DNA from: a virus
Length of the DNA: 64,000 nucleotides
Virus record (IMG/VR): IMGVR_UViG_3300021197_001635
Span: 1 to 64,000 of that record
Direction: 5' to 3' (one strand)
Shown: in pieces, positions 30,561 through 39,040 of the stretch
Numbering within the stretch: position 1 is the stretch's first letter
Layout of the letters: each line of letters begins with the position of its first letter
Notes under the pieces: model-generated
The model's database searches: none
The model's input: only the letters and a program-made list of their open reading frames with translations
What the model was told of the DNA's origin: nothing
Made by a program: the position numbers and the translations under genes

Positions 30561-31120
30561 TGGCTATTAACGACGGAATAACTGGATCTGATCTTCTGGG
30601 TGTACCACACCACCTCAGTCCTAGTCCGTTAGATAGACAACCTTCCAACACCAACTATCTGAATCCCACTTTTTTCAGATTTCAGATAGGAAGGGTCCCA
30701 GCGGTTACATATTTCTGTCAAGGTGTAAATCTACCTAGTGTAGATATCGGGGAATTTGAGCAAGAGACCTTCTTCTCATCTGCTAAGCACCCCAATTCCA
30801 AACCAGAATATGGTGATCTTACTGTGAGGTTTATTGTAGATGAAGATCTTGTGAATTGGAAACAATTACATGACTGGATGAAAGAGATATCTAATTTTGA
30901 ATCCTTTGAGGGACATATTGAGAATGTGGGGGATCATTTCTCTGATGCTACCCTGATATTGCTAACCAGCGGAATGAATGCTAACACAGAGATAGTTTTC
31001 AAGAACTGCTGGCCCAAGTCTTTGGGTGGGATAGAACTAGATAGTAGTGTAGAGGCTTTAGACTCTATAACCTCAGAGGTGACATTATCTTTCGATTCCT
31101 TCCATATCAACAAGCTCTAA
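30560..31120 (+). CDS. 3: Tail-completion / tail-tube-family protein (gp3-like)
   Basis: 186 residues. The pattern LNPTFFRFQIGRVPAVTYFCQGVNLPSVDIGEFEQ followed by YGDLTVRFIVDEDLVNWKQLHDWM is shared with gp19-type tube proteins and with the protein usually annotated gp3 next to gp23 in marine T4-like phages. gp3 terminates the tube and helps attach the sheath terminator. The ATG at 30560 (overlapping the upstream TGA) is preferred over the GTG one codon earlier. Assignment as gp3, rather than another tube-family protein, rests on synteny. Confidence 0.68.
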   Translation: MAINDGITGSDLLGVPHHLSPSPLDRQPSNTNYLNPTFFRFQIGRVPAVTYFCQGVNLPSVDIGEFEQETFFSSAKHPNSKPEYGDLTVRFIVDEDLVNWKQLHDWMKEISNFESFEGHIENVGDHFSDATLILLTSGMNANTEIVFKNCWPKSLGGIELDSSVEALDSITSEVTLSFDSFHINKL

Positions 31121-31127
31121 ACCAATA

Positions 31128-31156
31128 TTGACAAGAATCAGCCTTAATGGTATAAT
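31128..31156 (+). promoter_or_regulatory. Sigma70-type promoter before uvsY
   Basis: TTGACA (31128-31133), 17-nt spacer, TGG-TATAAT (-10 at 31151-31156): consensus -35 and -10 plus an extended -10 TG. Expected start near 31163, 27 nt before the uvsY ATG. It should be read by unmodified host polymerase, giving early expression of uvsY-uvsW. Confidence 0.88.
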
Positions 31157-31189
31157 AGATTTTTAACCGTTAATGGGAGATCCATATCT

Positions 31190-31627
31190 ATGCAATTAGA
31201 TCAAATAAAAAATATGTATGAAAGAGATTCTCAGATAGATGGCACAGAGCTTGATATAGAATCCATCAAATTGCCTCAGCTTCATAACAAGTATCTCAAC
31301 CTTCTTCAAGACGAGAAGTTGGTGCTGAGAAAGCTTATAGCAGATAAGAGCGAAATGTTCAGACTAAAGTGGGAATATTATAGCGGGAAAATGGATAAGG
31401 AAGCACTAGATAAATATGGATGGGAACCTTTCCAACTCAATATTCTCAAGAAAGATATAGACATATATATCAACTCTGACAAGGATCTCAGACTTTTGCA
31501 AGATAGAATATCTTATCATGAAGTCATCTTGGGCTATCTAGAAGAGATACTGAAAGAAATTAATGGCAGACATTGGAAGATTAGAAATGCTATCGAGTGG
31601 AGAAAATTTACAAATGGTGGATTCTGA
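31190..31627 (+). CDS. uvsY: Recombination mediator UvsY
   Basis: 145 residues (T4 UvsY is 137). Entirely helical and charged. The HNKYLNLLQDEKLVLRKLIADKSEMFRLKWEYYSGKMD block followed by LQDRISYHEVILGYLEEILKEINGRHWKIRNAIEWRKF is the UvsY signature. It loads the UvsX recombinase onto gp32-coated ssDNA. GGGAGA precedes the ATG, under a sigma70-type promoter, and uvsW follows directly. Confidence 0.92.
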   Translation: MQLDQIKNMYERDSQIDGTELDIESIKLPQLHNKYLNLLQDEKLVLRKLIADKSEMFRLKWEYYSGKMDKEALDKYGWEPFQLNILKKDIDIYINSDKDLRLLQDRISYHEVILGYLEEILKEINGRHWKIRNAIEWRKFTNGGF

Positions 31628-31630
31628 CTC

Positions 31631-33124
31631 TTGATTACAGTAGGGCATAAAAATGATGTGAATCTGAAGATAAAGTGTGAGGAAAGAGGCATACTGAAGG
31701 AACTGTCTCAATTTTTCACCTTTGTAATACCAGGCGCTCAATATATGCCCTCTTATAAAAGAAGAGGGTGGGACGGTTCAATCAGACTGTTTAACCTCAA
31801 CACGCAAGAACTGCCAGTCGGACTTTATGACTACCTAGTCAGATTCTGTTTGGATAGGGGTTATGAGATTGATGGATATGACCCCACCAATAAAAAACCA
31901 GACATAGATTTTGATCATATAAGATCGTTCATGGATACACATCTTAAACCAGCTGCTAGCGGATCAGATATCAAAGCACACGATCACCAGATAGAAGCAG
32001 TTAGACACATGATCAATAATGATAGAGGTCTCCTTTTATCACCCACTGGTTCTGGTAAAAGTCTAATAATATATGCTCTGATGAGATATTATTTGGATAT
32101 CATACCTGAAGACAAAAAAGTGCTTATCATAGTCCCTACTACCTCTCTGGTCACACAGATGTACTCTGATTTTGAGGAGTATTCTGGGAATAATGGGTGG
32201 TCGGTAACTAATAACTGCCACAAGGTCATGGCGGGTAAGGACAAAAGTCACATTGATAAGAGGGTCATTATCTCTACTTGGCAAAGCATCTATAAGATGG
32301 ATACTAAATATTTCTCCTCTTATGGAGCCGTCTTCGGAGACGAATGCCATCTATTTAAGTCCAAATCCTTGACCACTATTATGTCTAAGATGGTTGATTG
32401 TAAATATAGGATAGGGACTACTGGAACATTGGATGGTACTAAAGTACACAAGTTAGTGATAGAAGGTGCTTTCGGTCCAGTATATAAAGTCACTTCTACT
32501 GAAGATCTAATCAAAAAGAACATATTATCTGAATTCGAGATAGACTGCATTCTACTCAAATACCCTGACGAGATGAGGAAAAGGGTGAAAAGAGTGACCT
32601 ATCAGGAAGAGATAGATGAGATAGTATCATATGGCAAACGAAATGAGTTTATCTCAGATCTTGTAGAGAGTCTGAAAGGCAACACGCTGGTTCTATTCCA
32701 GTATGTAGAAAAGCATGGGAAGCCTCTCCATAAAATGATAGAAGAACGATGTAATGACAAGAAAGTATTTTTTGTCTATGGGGGGACTGATACCGATGTG
32801 AGAGAAGAGATAAGAAAGATTGTAGAGGGGGAAGATAATGCTGTCATTGTTGCCTCCTATGGGACCTTCTCCACTGGCATCTCTATTAGAAAACTGCACA
32901 ATATCGTGTTCGCCTCCCCTTCTAAGAGCAGAATCAGAGTGCTACAGAGTATAGGAAGACAGCTTAGGAAATCGGACCAAAAAGACAAGGCTAGACTGTA
33001 TGATATATCAGATGAGATATGTTGGAAAAAATATAAAAATCATACCTTTAGGCATTATGAAGAGAGAATTAAAATATACGACTCCGAGAGATTTTCTTAC
33101 AGAAAAGTGATTATAAATATTTAA
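31631..33124 (+). CDS. uvsW: UvsW helicase (branch migration, SF2)
   Basis: 497 residues (T4 UvsW about 503). N-terminal domain: CEERGILKELSQFFTF...GWDGSIRLFNL, matching the T4 UvsW start. Helicase motifs: Walker A SPTGSGKSL about residue 137, DEAH-type GDECH about 236, GTTGTLDG (motif III region) and the C-terminal SIGRQLRK (motif VI). It unwinds D-loops, R-loops and Holliday junctions and ends origin-dependent replication. The start is TTG 31631; no ATG or GTG lies nearby and the homologous N-terminus begins here. Confidence 0.93.
   Translation: MITVGHKNDVNLKIKCEERGILKELSQFFTFVIPGAQYMPSYKRRGWDGSIRLFNLNTQELPVGLYDYLVRFCLDRGYEIDGYDPTNKKPDIDFDHIRSFMDTHLKPAASGSDIKAHDHQIEAVRHMINNDRGLLLSPTGSGKSLIIYALMRYYLDIIPEDKKVLIIVPTTSLVTQMYSDFEEYSGNNGWSVTNNCHKVMAGKDKSHIDKRVIISTWQSIYKMDTKYFSSYGAVFGDECHLFKSKSLTTIMSKMVDCKYRIGTTGTLDGTKVHKLVIEGAFGPVYKVTSTEDLIKKNILSEFEIDCILLKYPDEMRKRVKRVTYQEEIDEIVSYGKRNEFISDLVESLKGNTLVLFQYVEKHGKPLHKMIEERCNDKKVFFVYGGTDTDVREEIRKIVEGEDNAVIVASYGTFSTGISIRKLHNIVFASPSKSRIRVLQSIGRQLRKSDQKDKARLYDISDEICWKKYKNHTFRHYEERIKIYDSERFSYRKVIINI
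33112..33119 (+). promoter_or_regulatory. Late promoter box TATAAATA at the end of uvsW
   Basis: Exact TATAAATA overlapping the last codons of uvsW, 19 nt before the ATG at 33139. Plausible late start for the Sm-like protein; position is good but it lies in coding sequence. Confidence 0.55.
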
Positions 33125-33138
33125 TGAAGGAGGTTTCT

Positions 33139-33720
33139 ATGAAAACGAACTCCAGAAAAGACAAGGGCTACAGAGTAATCAAGCTCACTACTGGTGACAA
33201 GATAATTGCCAAAATCATAGGATCCAATGAAAACAAATTGATGATAGATAGGCCCATGGTGATCAAAGGCATGGTCATGGGCGATATGCTAGGTGGGGTC
33301 CAAAAAGAATTTGTTATGCTCAATAAGTGGGCAGAATATTCTTCTGATGAGAGGATCAGCCTGTATAAGAAATTCGTTATGATAATCTACAAGCCTGACG
33401 ATGCACTATTTGATATGTATGATAAGGCTAAGAAGCTCGAAGATTCTTATGACGAGTACACCGACAATCAAGATGCTGCTTTTTCTTCTGATGATTTGGA
33501 TGCCGACATCGATGCCATGATTGAAGAACATGGTTTGGAAGGTGTGGATGAAGAACACATACGCACCATCATGGACGGCGTTCTAGAGAATATCATTAAT
33601 AAACTCAACGATCCCGCCGAAGAATGGTCTGAGGAAGACATCGACAAGAGTAGGGAAGATTATGGTAATGATTTGGATGATTGGTCGCCTTACACGTCAG
33701 ACTACTTCGATGAGTTGTGA
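33139..33720 (+). CDS. Conserved hypothetical with Sm/Hfq-like N-terminus
   Basis: 193 residues. The start ATG 33139 is preceded by AAGGAGG at ideal distance; the in-frame ATG at 33124 lies before that site and is not used. Residues about 10-70 (YRVIKLTTGDKIIAKIIGSNENKLMIDRPMVI) have the strand and Gly pattern of a small Sm-like barrel. The C-terminal half is strongly acidic, ending DDWSPYTSDYFDEL. A gene of this kind between uvsW and gp55 is usual in marine T4-like phages; its function is not known to me. RNA binding is a guess from the fold resemblance. Confidence 0.6.
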   Translation: MKTNSRKDKGYRVIKLTTGDKIIAKIIGSNENKLMIDRPMVIKGMVMGDMLGGVQKEFVMLNKWAEYSSDERISLYKKFVMIIYKPDDALFDMYDKAKKLEDSYDEYTDNQDAAFSSDDLDADIDAMIEEHGLEGVDEEHIRTIMDGVLENIINKLNDPAEEWSEEDIDKSREDYGNDLDDWSPYTSDYFDEL

Positions 33721-33789
33721 CGTTTCTTTTCTTTTGGCAACCAAGACACTGTATTTATCGAAGCCTGCAAGAATTTGTCAAGATATATA

Positions 33790-33818
33790 TTGACAAGGCA
33801 GTCTAAGTATGGTACAAT
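33790..33818 (+). promoter_or_regulatory. Sigma70-type promoter before gp55
   Basis: TTGACA (33790-33795), 17-nt spacer, TGG-TACAAT (-10 at 33813-33818), with an extended -10. Expected start near 33825, 18 nt before the gp55 ATG. This gives the late sigma factor gene early or middle transcription by host-type polymerase. Confidence 0.87.
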
Positions 33819-33842
33819 GTATTAAACGATGGAGATTTCAGC

Positions 33843-34442
33843 ATGAGCAAAAAGAAAAAGTACAAGAAGAATCCAGCACACTACGTGGACAACAAGGAGT
33901 TCTACGATGCCTTGTGTGTATGGAAGGATGGAGTGGTAGAGGCTGATGATTGTGGAGAGCCTAGACCACCGATTCCAGACTATATTGGGGAATGCTTCCT
34001 CAAGATGGCAGAAGGTTTGTCCAGAAGGGCCTGCTTCATCAATTATGACTTCAGAGAAGAGATGGTAGGTGATGCAATCGAGAATTGCATACTTTATGCA
34101 CATAACTTCAAGAAGGAAGGCAAAAATCCCTTTGCCTACTTCACGCAGATGATGTATTATGCTTTTTTGAGAAGGATTCAAAAAGAAAAGAAGCAGATGT
34201 ATATAAAGTACAAACTAGTGGAACAAGACCCAGATCTTAGAAATTATATGAAGTGGGATGATAGGGATCCACATGAGAAGCTGAGTGTCCAGAAGCAGTT
34301 CAGACTGTCAGATAACGATGTTAGTAAGTTTGAACCAGCTGGAAAATCCAAGAAGAAGACTAAGAAGAAGGCTTCCAAGAAAAAGACCAAGAAGTCTAAC
34401 GGCAGTGGTGGTACTTTAGATTTTATCATGGAAGATAGTTGA
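33843..34442 (+). CDS. 55: Late-transcription sigma factor gp55
   Basis: 199 residues (T4 gp55 is 185). The core IPDYIGECFLKMAEGLSRRACFINYDFREEMVGDAIENCILYAHNF followed by NPFAYFTQMMYYAFLRRIQKEKKQMYIKYKL corresponds to the sigma region 2-like domain that recognises TATAAATA late promoters and binds core polymerase. The C-terminus has a Lys-rich KKKTKKKASKKKTKK stretch, then a hydrophobic/acidic end (LDFIMEDS) comparable to the gp45-clamp-binding tail of T4 gp55. GGAG precedes the ATG. The stop overlaps gp47 by 1 nt. Confidence 0.95.
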   Translation: MSKKKKYKKNPAHYVDNKEFYDALCVWKDGVVEADDCGEPRPPIPDYIGECFLKMAEGLSRRACFINYDFREEMVGDAIENCILYAHNFKKEGKNPFAYFTQMMYYAFLRRIQKEKKQMYIKYKLVEQDPDLRNYMKWDDRDPHEKLSVQKQFRLSDNDVSKFEPAGKSKKKTKKKASKKKTKKSNGSGGTLDFIMEDS

Positions 34443-35500
34443 TGAAGGTAGCAATCGTAACGGATACACACTTCGGCATCAGAAATGATTCCCAACTGTT
34501 CTTAGATCACTTCGTGGAGTTTTTCAAAGAGGATTTCTTTCCTGCTTTGCGAAGATATGATATCGATACAGTTATCCATGCTGGTGATCTGTTGGACAGA
34601 AGGAAGTTCGTGAACTTCAATACACTTTCATGTGTCAGAGAGAACTTCATGGAGCCTCTAAAAGAGATGGGTGTCACAGTGCATTGCATCTTGGGTAATC
34701 ACGACACCTATTACAAGAATACTAATGATCTCAACTCTATTAAAGAGTTGTTCGGTGATAGGTATGACAATTTTCATCTCTATGAGAAGCCCACAGTGAT
34801 CGATCTAGAGGGGTTTGAGGTAGCGATGCTTCCTTGGATTAACAAAGAGAACCACGACGATAGCATGAAATTCATAGATAGCACTAAGGCTGAGTGGTTG
34901 ATAGGTCATCTGGAATTAGACGGGTATGAGGTCCTAAGAGGCATTAAATATGATGGTGGTACAGACCCCAGAATTTTCGAGAGATTTGAACAAGTTCTCA
35001 CTGGGCATTTCCATTGCAAGCAAGAAGACAAGAATATTATCTATCTGGGAGCACCATACCAGATGACCTTCGCAAGTGTCAACGAGGTTAAAGGATTCTG
35101 GATTTTAGATACTGAAACCAGAGAGCTTGAATTCATTGAAAATGACAGAAAGATGTTCCACAACATCATGTATGATGACTCTAAGAGGGATTATACCAAG
35201 TTCATTTCTAAGAAGCATCCTCAATACAAAGACACCTACGTTAAGATATATGTGAACAACAAGACTCAGCCCTATATACTTGACAGGGTGATCGATTGCT
35301 TGTATAATAGTGGTGTATACGATCTAACCGTGATAGAAGACAGTATAGAGATAGGTGAGGATAATTCCAGTAAGGCAGATGTTACCAAGACCACCTTGGA
35401 ACTGATTTATGAAGAAGTAGATGGGATCAAGGATCTAGAAGATTCCACCAAGATTAAGGATCTGATCCATGAATTATACATGGAATCTATGAAGGTTTAA
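34442..35500 (+). CDS. 47: Recombination nuclease subunit gp47 (Mre11/SbcD-like)
   Basis: 352 residues (T4 gp47 is 339). Metallophosphoesterase motifs in order: DTHFG (residues 8-12), GDLLDRRKF (about 48), LGNHDTYY (about 84) and TGHFHCK (about 185). With gp46 it resects double-strand ends for recombination-dependent replication. The ATG 34442 overlaps the gp55 stop (TGATG). gp46 is displaced about 1.8 kb downstream by a small gene, a tRNA and a purB-type gene. Confidence 0.96.
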   Translation: MKVAIVTDTHFGIRNDSQLFLDHFVEFFKEDFFPALRRYDIDTVIHAGDLLDRRKFVNFNTLSCVRENFMEPLKEMGVTVHCILGNHDTYYKNTNDLNSIKELFGDRYDNFHLYEKPTVIDLEGFEVAMLPWINKENHDDSMKFIDSTKAEWLIGHLELDGYEVLRGIKYDGGTDPRIFERFEQVLTGHFHCKQEDKNIIYLGAPYQMTFASVNEVKGFWILDTETRELEFIENDRKMFHNIMYDDSKRDYTKFISKKHPQYKDTYVKIYVNNKTQPYILDRVIDCLYNSGVYDLTVIEDSIEIGEDNSSKADVTKTTLELIYEEVDGIKDLEDSTKIKDLIHELYMESMKV

Positions 35501-35501
35501 T

Positions 35502-35741
35502 ATGAGCAAATATAGAATACATATAGATATGCCATTGGGTACAGACCAAGAAGAGGCACTGTCTAAGATAAAGAGTGTGATGGGTCATTGTATATCAGAA
35601 GAGGTTGATTTTTTTAGAAGCATAGGCATCGATAAAATCGGCATTAGGCTTGGTCATGATGATGACAGACAAAAATCCAACTACCTGAATATAAACGATA
35701 ACGGTCATGTGTCTAATAAAAAGACCATGATAGATATATGA
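35502..35741 (+). CDS. Small hypothetical protein between gp47 and the tRNA
   Basis: 79 residues, starting 1 nt after the gp47 stop (TAATATG). The N-terminus YRIHIDMPLGTDQEEALSKIKSVMGHC and central IDKIGIRLGHDDDRQKSNYLNIN are alpha/beta-like, with no motif I recognise. T4 also has small genes (46.1, 46.2) between 47 and 46, so this may be a positional equivalent. Overlap of its last bases with the tRNA region is excluded: the stop ends 5 nt before the tRNA. Confidence 0.6.
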   Translation: MSKYRIHIDMPLGTDQEEALSKIKSVMGHCISEEVDFFRSIGIDKIGIRLGHDDDRQKSNYLNINDNGHVSNKKTMIDI

Positions 35742-35746
35742 TTTAT

Positions 35747-35819
35747 GGGACGGAAGCGGATGGCATCAGCAGCATCGCTTATAACGATGTTTTCGTGAGT
35801 TCGAGTCTCACTCGTCCTA
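35747..35819 (+). tRNA. tRNA-Ile (anticodon UAU), atypical D-arm
   Basis: 73 nt. Acceptor GGGACGG pairs with UCGUCCU (two G-U pairs) and discriminator A; CCA is not encoded. The anticodon arm is a perfect 5-bp CATCG/CGATG with loop CTTATAA, anticodon TAT at 35780-35782, reading AUA. The variable loop is 5 nt. The T-arm is a perfect GTGAG/CTCAC with loop TTCGAGT. The D-arm is poor: GG is present in the loop but only about 2 bp can form, and position 8 is A instead of U. It could be a functional odd tRNA or a decaying one. AUA codons are common in many genes here, which fits the specificity. Confidence 0.72.
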
Positions 35820-35845
35820 TTGAGTGAAAGTCTAGGAGATTTATT

Positions 35846-37306
35846 ATGAGCAACAGTGTGACACCTTTTTATACCTCACCATTCATGACTAGGTATGCCT
35901 CTAAAGAAATGTCTTATATATGGTCTGACCATTATAAGATTTCGACTTGGAGAAAGTTATGGTGTTGTCTTGCACAAAGTCAGAGGGATGTGGGAATTGA
36001 TATTCCCCAGAAGATCATAGACAAGTTAGTAGACAATATCGACAATATTGACCACGACTCTATATCTAATCACGAAAAAACAACCAAACATGATGTGGTT
36101 GCCAACTTGTTCGCTTTCAGCGACTTGGTGGAAGGGTCTAAGCCTTATATCCATATGGGTGCTACAAGTCAATTCGTGGTAGATAACCAAGAATATTGTG
36201 CTTTAAGAGATTCTATGATAAGGATACTGGGCAAAACCGCCAAGGTGATATCGTCTATAGGCAGTTTTGCTTCTTCTTGGAAGGGAGTGCCAGTAGTCGG
36301 TATGACTCATCTGCAGACTGCCCAACCCACCACGGTTGGTAAAAGAGCATGTATGTGGGCGCAGGATTTTGTAATCGCCATTGAGGATATGGGCATTAAG
36401 ACTGATAACCTCAAGATGAGGGGAATCAAAGGAACGACTGGCACACTGTACTCCTTCTTGGAGATGTTTGAAGGTGATGAGTCTAGATTGTCTGATCTTG
36501 AATATGCTATATGTGATAGGATGGAATGTAAAAGGGAGAATTTGATAAAGATATGTGGTCAAACCCTACCTAGAATTCTAGATGCATCCCTTGTATCCTC
36601 TTTAGGACTAGCCGCCTCTGCGGCATATAAAATGTGTGGTGATATTAGGTTGCTTTGCTCTAGGGGTGAGATGATTATCACCAAGGACACCAACCAGATA
36701 GGATCGTCTGCCATGCCTTATAAAAACAACCCAATAGCGGCAGAGAAGGTTTGTTCTCTTTCTAGACACATTATATCTATGATTCAAGAGCCTTATTATA
36801 CTGCTGCCAACCAATGGTTGGAGAGGAGTCTAGATGATTCTGCTGGAAAAAGAATTTATATCCCAGAGATGTTCTTGTGTTTGGACGAGGTATTGGATAC
36901 ATGTATAAACCTATTTGAGGGTATGATACCCAATCTAGATGTATGTAATAATAACTACAATGATAGCAAGCCATTATTCATATCTGAAGATTTAATACTA
37001 GAGGCTATCAAGAAGAATGATTCAGACAGAGATAGCATGTATACTTACATTAGCGAGTGTTATGTTAATTCCAATACTAATGGGAATATTGACGTTGATA
37101 GACTTGTCAACTTGATCTCTGGTGAGATCTCTTCTAAATCAACGGTTAACAGAGAAGCATCAATGTTTGATGGTATTGATGTGAGAGAATTCTACGAGAG
37201 CAGGATGGATAAAGACTACACTGGTATGTCGGAGTCCCAGACTGAAGACTATACTGATAATGTGATATCCCAAATAAGAGACCATTACTTGGTCGAAGGG
37301 GCATAA
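35846..37306 (+). CDS. purB: Adenylosuccinate lyase
   Basis: 486 residues. ASL catalyses fumarate release from adenylosuccinate and SAICAR in purine synthesis. Visible motifs: RYASKEMSYIWSDHYK at the N-terminus, KHDVVA (about residue 80), HMGATS (about 102), MTHLQTAQPTTVGKR (about 153), KGTTGT (about 194), and the superfamily signature GSSAMPYKNNP (about 287-297) with the catalytic Ser, then WLERSLDDSA. The length and these motifs follow the animal-type enzyme of about 480 residues more than the E. coli type. AGGAG precedes the ATG. It separates gp47 from gp46 and abuts gp46 exactly. Phage-borne ASL is unusual; bases around the signature differ from those I recall in the human enzyme (see findings). 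Confidence 0.9.
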   Translation: MSNSVTPFYTSPFMTRYASKEMSYIWSDHYKISTWRKLWCCLAQSQRDVGIDIPQKIIDKLVDNIDNIDHDSISNHEKTTKHDVVANLFAFSDLVEGSKPYIHMGATSQFVVDNQEYCALRDSMIRILGKTAKVISSIGSFASSWKGVPVVGMTHLQTAQPTTVGKRACMWAQDFVIAIEDMGIKTDNLKMRGIKGTTGTLYSFLEMFEGDESRLSDLEYAICDRMECKRENLIKICGQTLPRILDASLVSSLGLAASAAYKMCGDIRLLCSRGEMIITKDTNQIGSSAMPYKNNPIAAEKVCSLSRHIISMIQEPYYTAANQWLERSLDDSAGKRIYIPEMFLCLDEVLDTCINLFEGMIPNLDVCNNNYNDSKPLFISEDLILEAIKKNDSDRDSMYTYISECYVNSNTNGNIDVDRLVNLISGEISSKSTVNREASMFDGIDVREFYESRMDKDYTGMSESQTEDYTDNVISQIRDHYLVEGA

Positions 37307-39040
37307 ATGTTGATTTTTAGAGAGATACGGTGGAAGAATTTTTTATCCACTGGTAATAACTTCAATGAGGTGTATCTAGACAGATACGACACCACCTTGA
37401 TATCTGGTGACAATGGCTCTGGTAAGTCTACGATGTTAGATGCTATTACCTTTGCCTTGTATGGTAAATCCTTCAGGGGTATTAATATTAAAAATCTGGT
37501 TAACAGTGTCAACGATAACGAATGTTTGGTAGAGATAGAGTTCACCATCAATAGACACGACTATAAGGTAAGAAGGGGCATTAAACCCAAGGTCTTTGAG
37601 ATCTTCAAAGATGGATCAATGATGCCCCAAAATGCTACTGTCAAAGATTATCAAAATGTACTGGAAGAACAGATACTCAAGATGTCTTATAAGGCCTTTT
37701 GTCAGGTGGTATTATTAGGATCTTCCAGTTATATACCATTCATGAAGTTGCCTAATAAGGACAGGAAGATAATTGTAGAAGATCTCTTGGATATTAATAT
37801 ATTTTCGATTATGAACAATCTAATAAAGGCTAGATGCTCTGTCAACAAAGATCAGATAGCGATCCTATCCAATAAGACTGGTATCCTTAAAAACAAGATA
37901 GAGAATCACGAGAGGCTGATAGAGAGAATCAAAAGGAAATCTAAGGAATCGTCTGAAGGTTATCAAGAAGAGATAGACAACACCAAATCCCAGATAGAGT
38001 CTATAGAAGGAGAGATCAATAAAATCAGATCTGAGATTTCTGATCATCTGTCCTCTATTCAGGATTCCGATAAGTCTTTCAACCGACTAAACAAAATGGA
38101 GTCAGTTGATAACCAGTTGAAGAAAAATATAAAGAAGATCAAGAAAGAGATAGACTTTTACAAAGAGAACGACAGTTGTCCCTCTTGTCATCAGGATATT
38201 ACTAGCGACCATAAAAGCAAGCAGGTATCCCTCAAGGGGGAGAAACTAGACGAGATAGAAAAGGCTATAGATTCCATATCAGATAATATATCATCTATAG
38301 AAGAGGAAGTCAGCAGAATCAATAGAGTTAACAATTTGGTCTCTGACCTAGAGTCTGAGATATCAGACAAAAAGAGCACACTTAAGGCATGTGACATTTA
38401 TGTTGATAAGATGCAGAACAGCATAGAGGCATTGGAGTCTGATGTGGGAGAGTTGGAAAAAGAAGAGGAAATGCTAACGTCTACTAGTAAAGAATATAAA
38501 AAGTTCGATGACAAAATGCGGGGATTAGTAGAGGACAGGACTGATTTAGAAATAGTGGGTGGTCTGATGAGAGATACTGGTATCAAATCAAAGATAATAG
38601 GGTATTATCTACCAGTGATGAATAGACTAATCAACCAATACCTTTCCTCTATGGACTTTTTTTGTCAATTCACCCTCGATGAGAATTTCGATGAAACTAT
38701 CAAGAGTAGGTTCAGAGATGACTTCAGTTATCATAACTTCAGCGAGGGGGAAAGACTTAGGATAGACCTTTCTCTGCTATTGGCATGGAGAGAAATCGCT
38801 AGATTGAAAAACAGTGTGAACTGCAATCTATTGCTACTGGACGAGGTTTTTGATTCTAGCCTAGATGCAGTCGGAACTGAAGAATTCCTTAAGATTTTAG
38901 GTAGTCTAGGGAAGAAGGCTAATGTGTTCGTAATTACCCATAAAACTGATCAACTAATCGATAAATTCGACAATAACCTTCATTTCACCAAGAAGGGCAA
39001 TTTCAGCAGCATGACCTTTAGGATGCATAAAGATGCCTAA
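37307..39040 (+). CDS. 46: Recombination nuclease ATPase subunit gp46 (Rad50/SbcC-like)
   Basis: 577 residues (T4 gp46 is 560). Walker A SGDNGSGKST about residues 33-42, Q-loop region LGSSSYIPFMKL, a long coiled coil about residues 185-410 broken by the zinc hook CPSCH (about 289-293), signature motif FSEGERLRIDLSLLLAW (about 478) and Walker B LLLLDEVFDSSLD (about 507). It partners gp47 in end resection. It starts directly after the purB stop (TAAATG) and overlaps the methyltransferase gene by 8 nt. Confidence 0.96.
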   Translation: MLIFREIRWKNFLSTGNNFNEVYLDRYDTTLISGDNGSGKSTMLDAITFALYGKSFRGINIKNLVNSVNDNECLVEIEFTINRHDYKVRRGIKPKVFEIFKDGSMMPQNATVKDYQNVLEEQILKMSYKAFCQVVLLGSSSYIPFMKLPNKDRKIIVEDLLDINIFSIMNNLIKARCSVNKDQIAILSNKTGILKNKIENHERLIERIKRKSKESSEGYQEEIDNTKSQIESIEGEINKIRSEISDHLSSIQDSDKSFNRLNKMESVDNQLKKNIKKIKKEIDFYKENDSCPSCHQDITSDHKSKQVSLKGEKLDEIEKAIDSISDNISSIEEEVSRINRVNNLVSDLESEISDKKSTLKACDIYVDKMQNSIEALESDVGELEKEEEMLTSTSKEYKKFDDKMRGLVEDRTDLEIVGGLMRDTGIKSKIIGYYLPVMNRLINQYLSSMDFFCQFTLDENFDETIKSRFRDDFSYHNFSEGERLRIDLSLLLAWREIARLKNSVNCNLLLLDEVFDSSLDAVGTEEFLKILGSLGKKANVFVITHKTDQLIDKFDNNLHFTKKGNFSSMTFRMHKDA

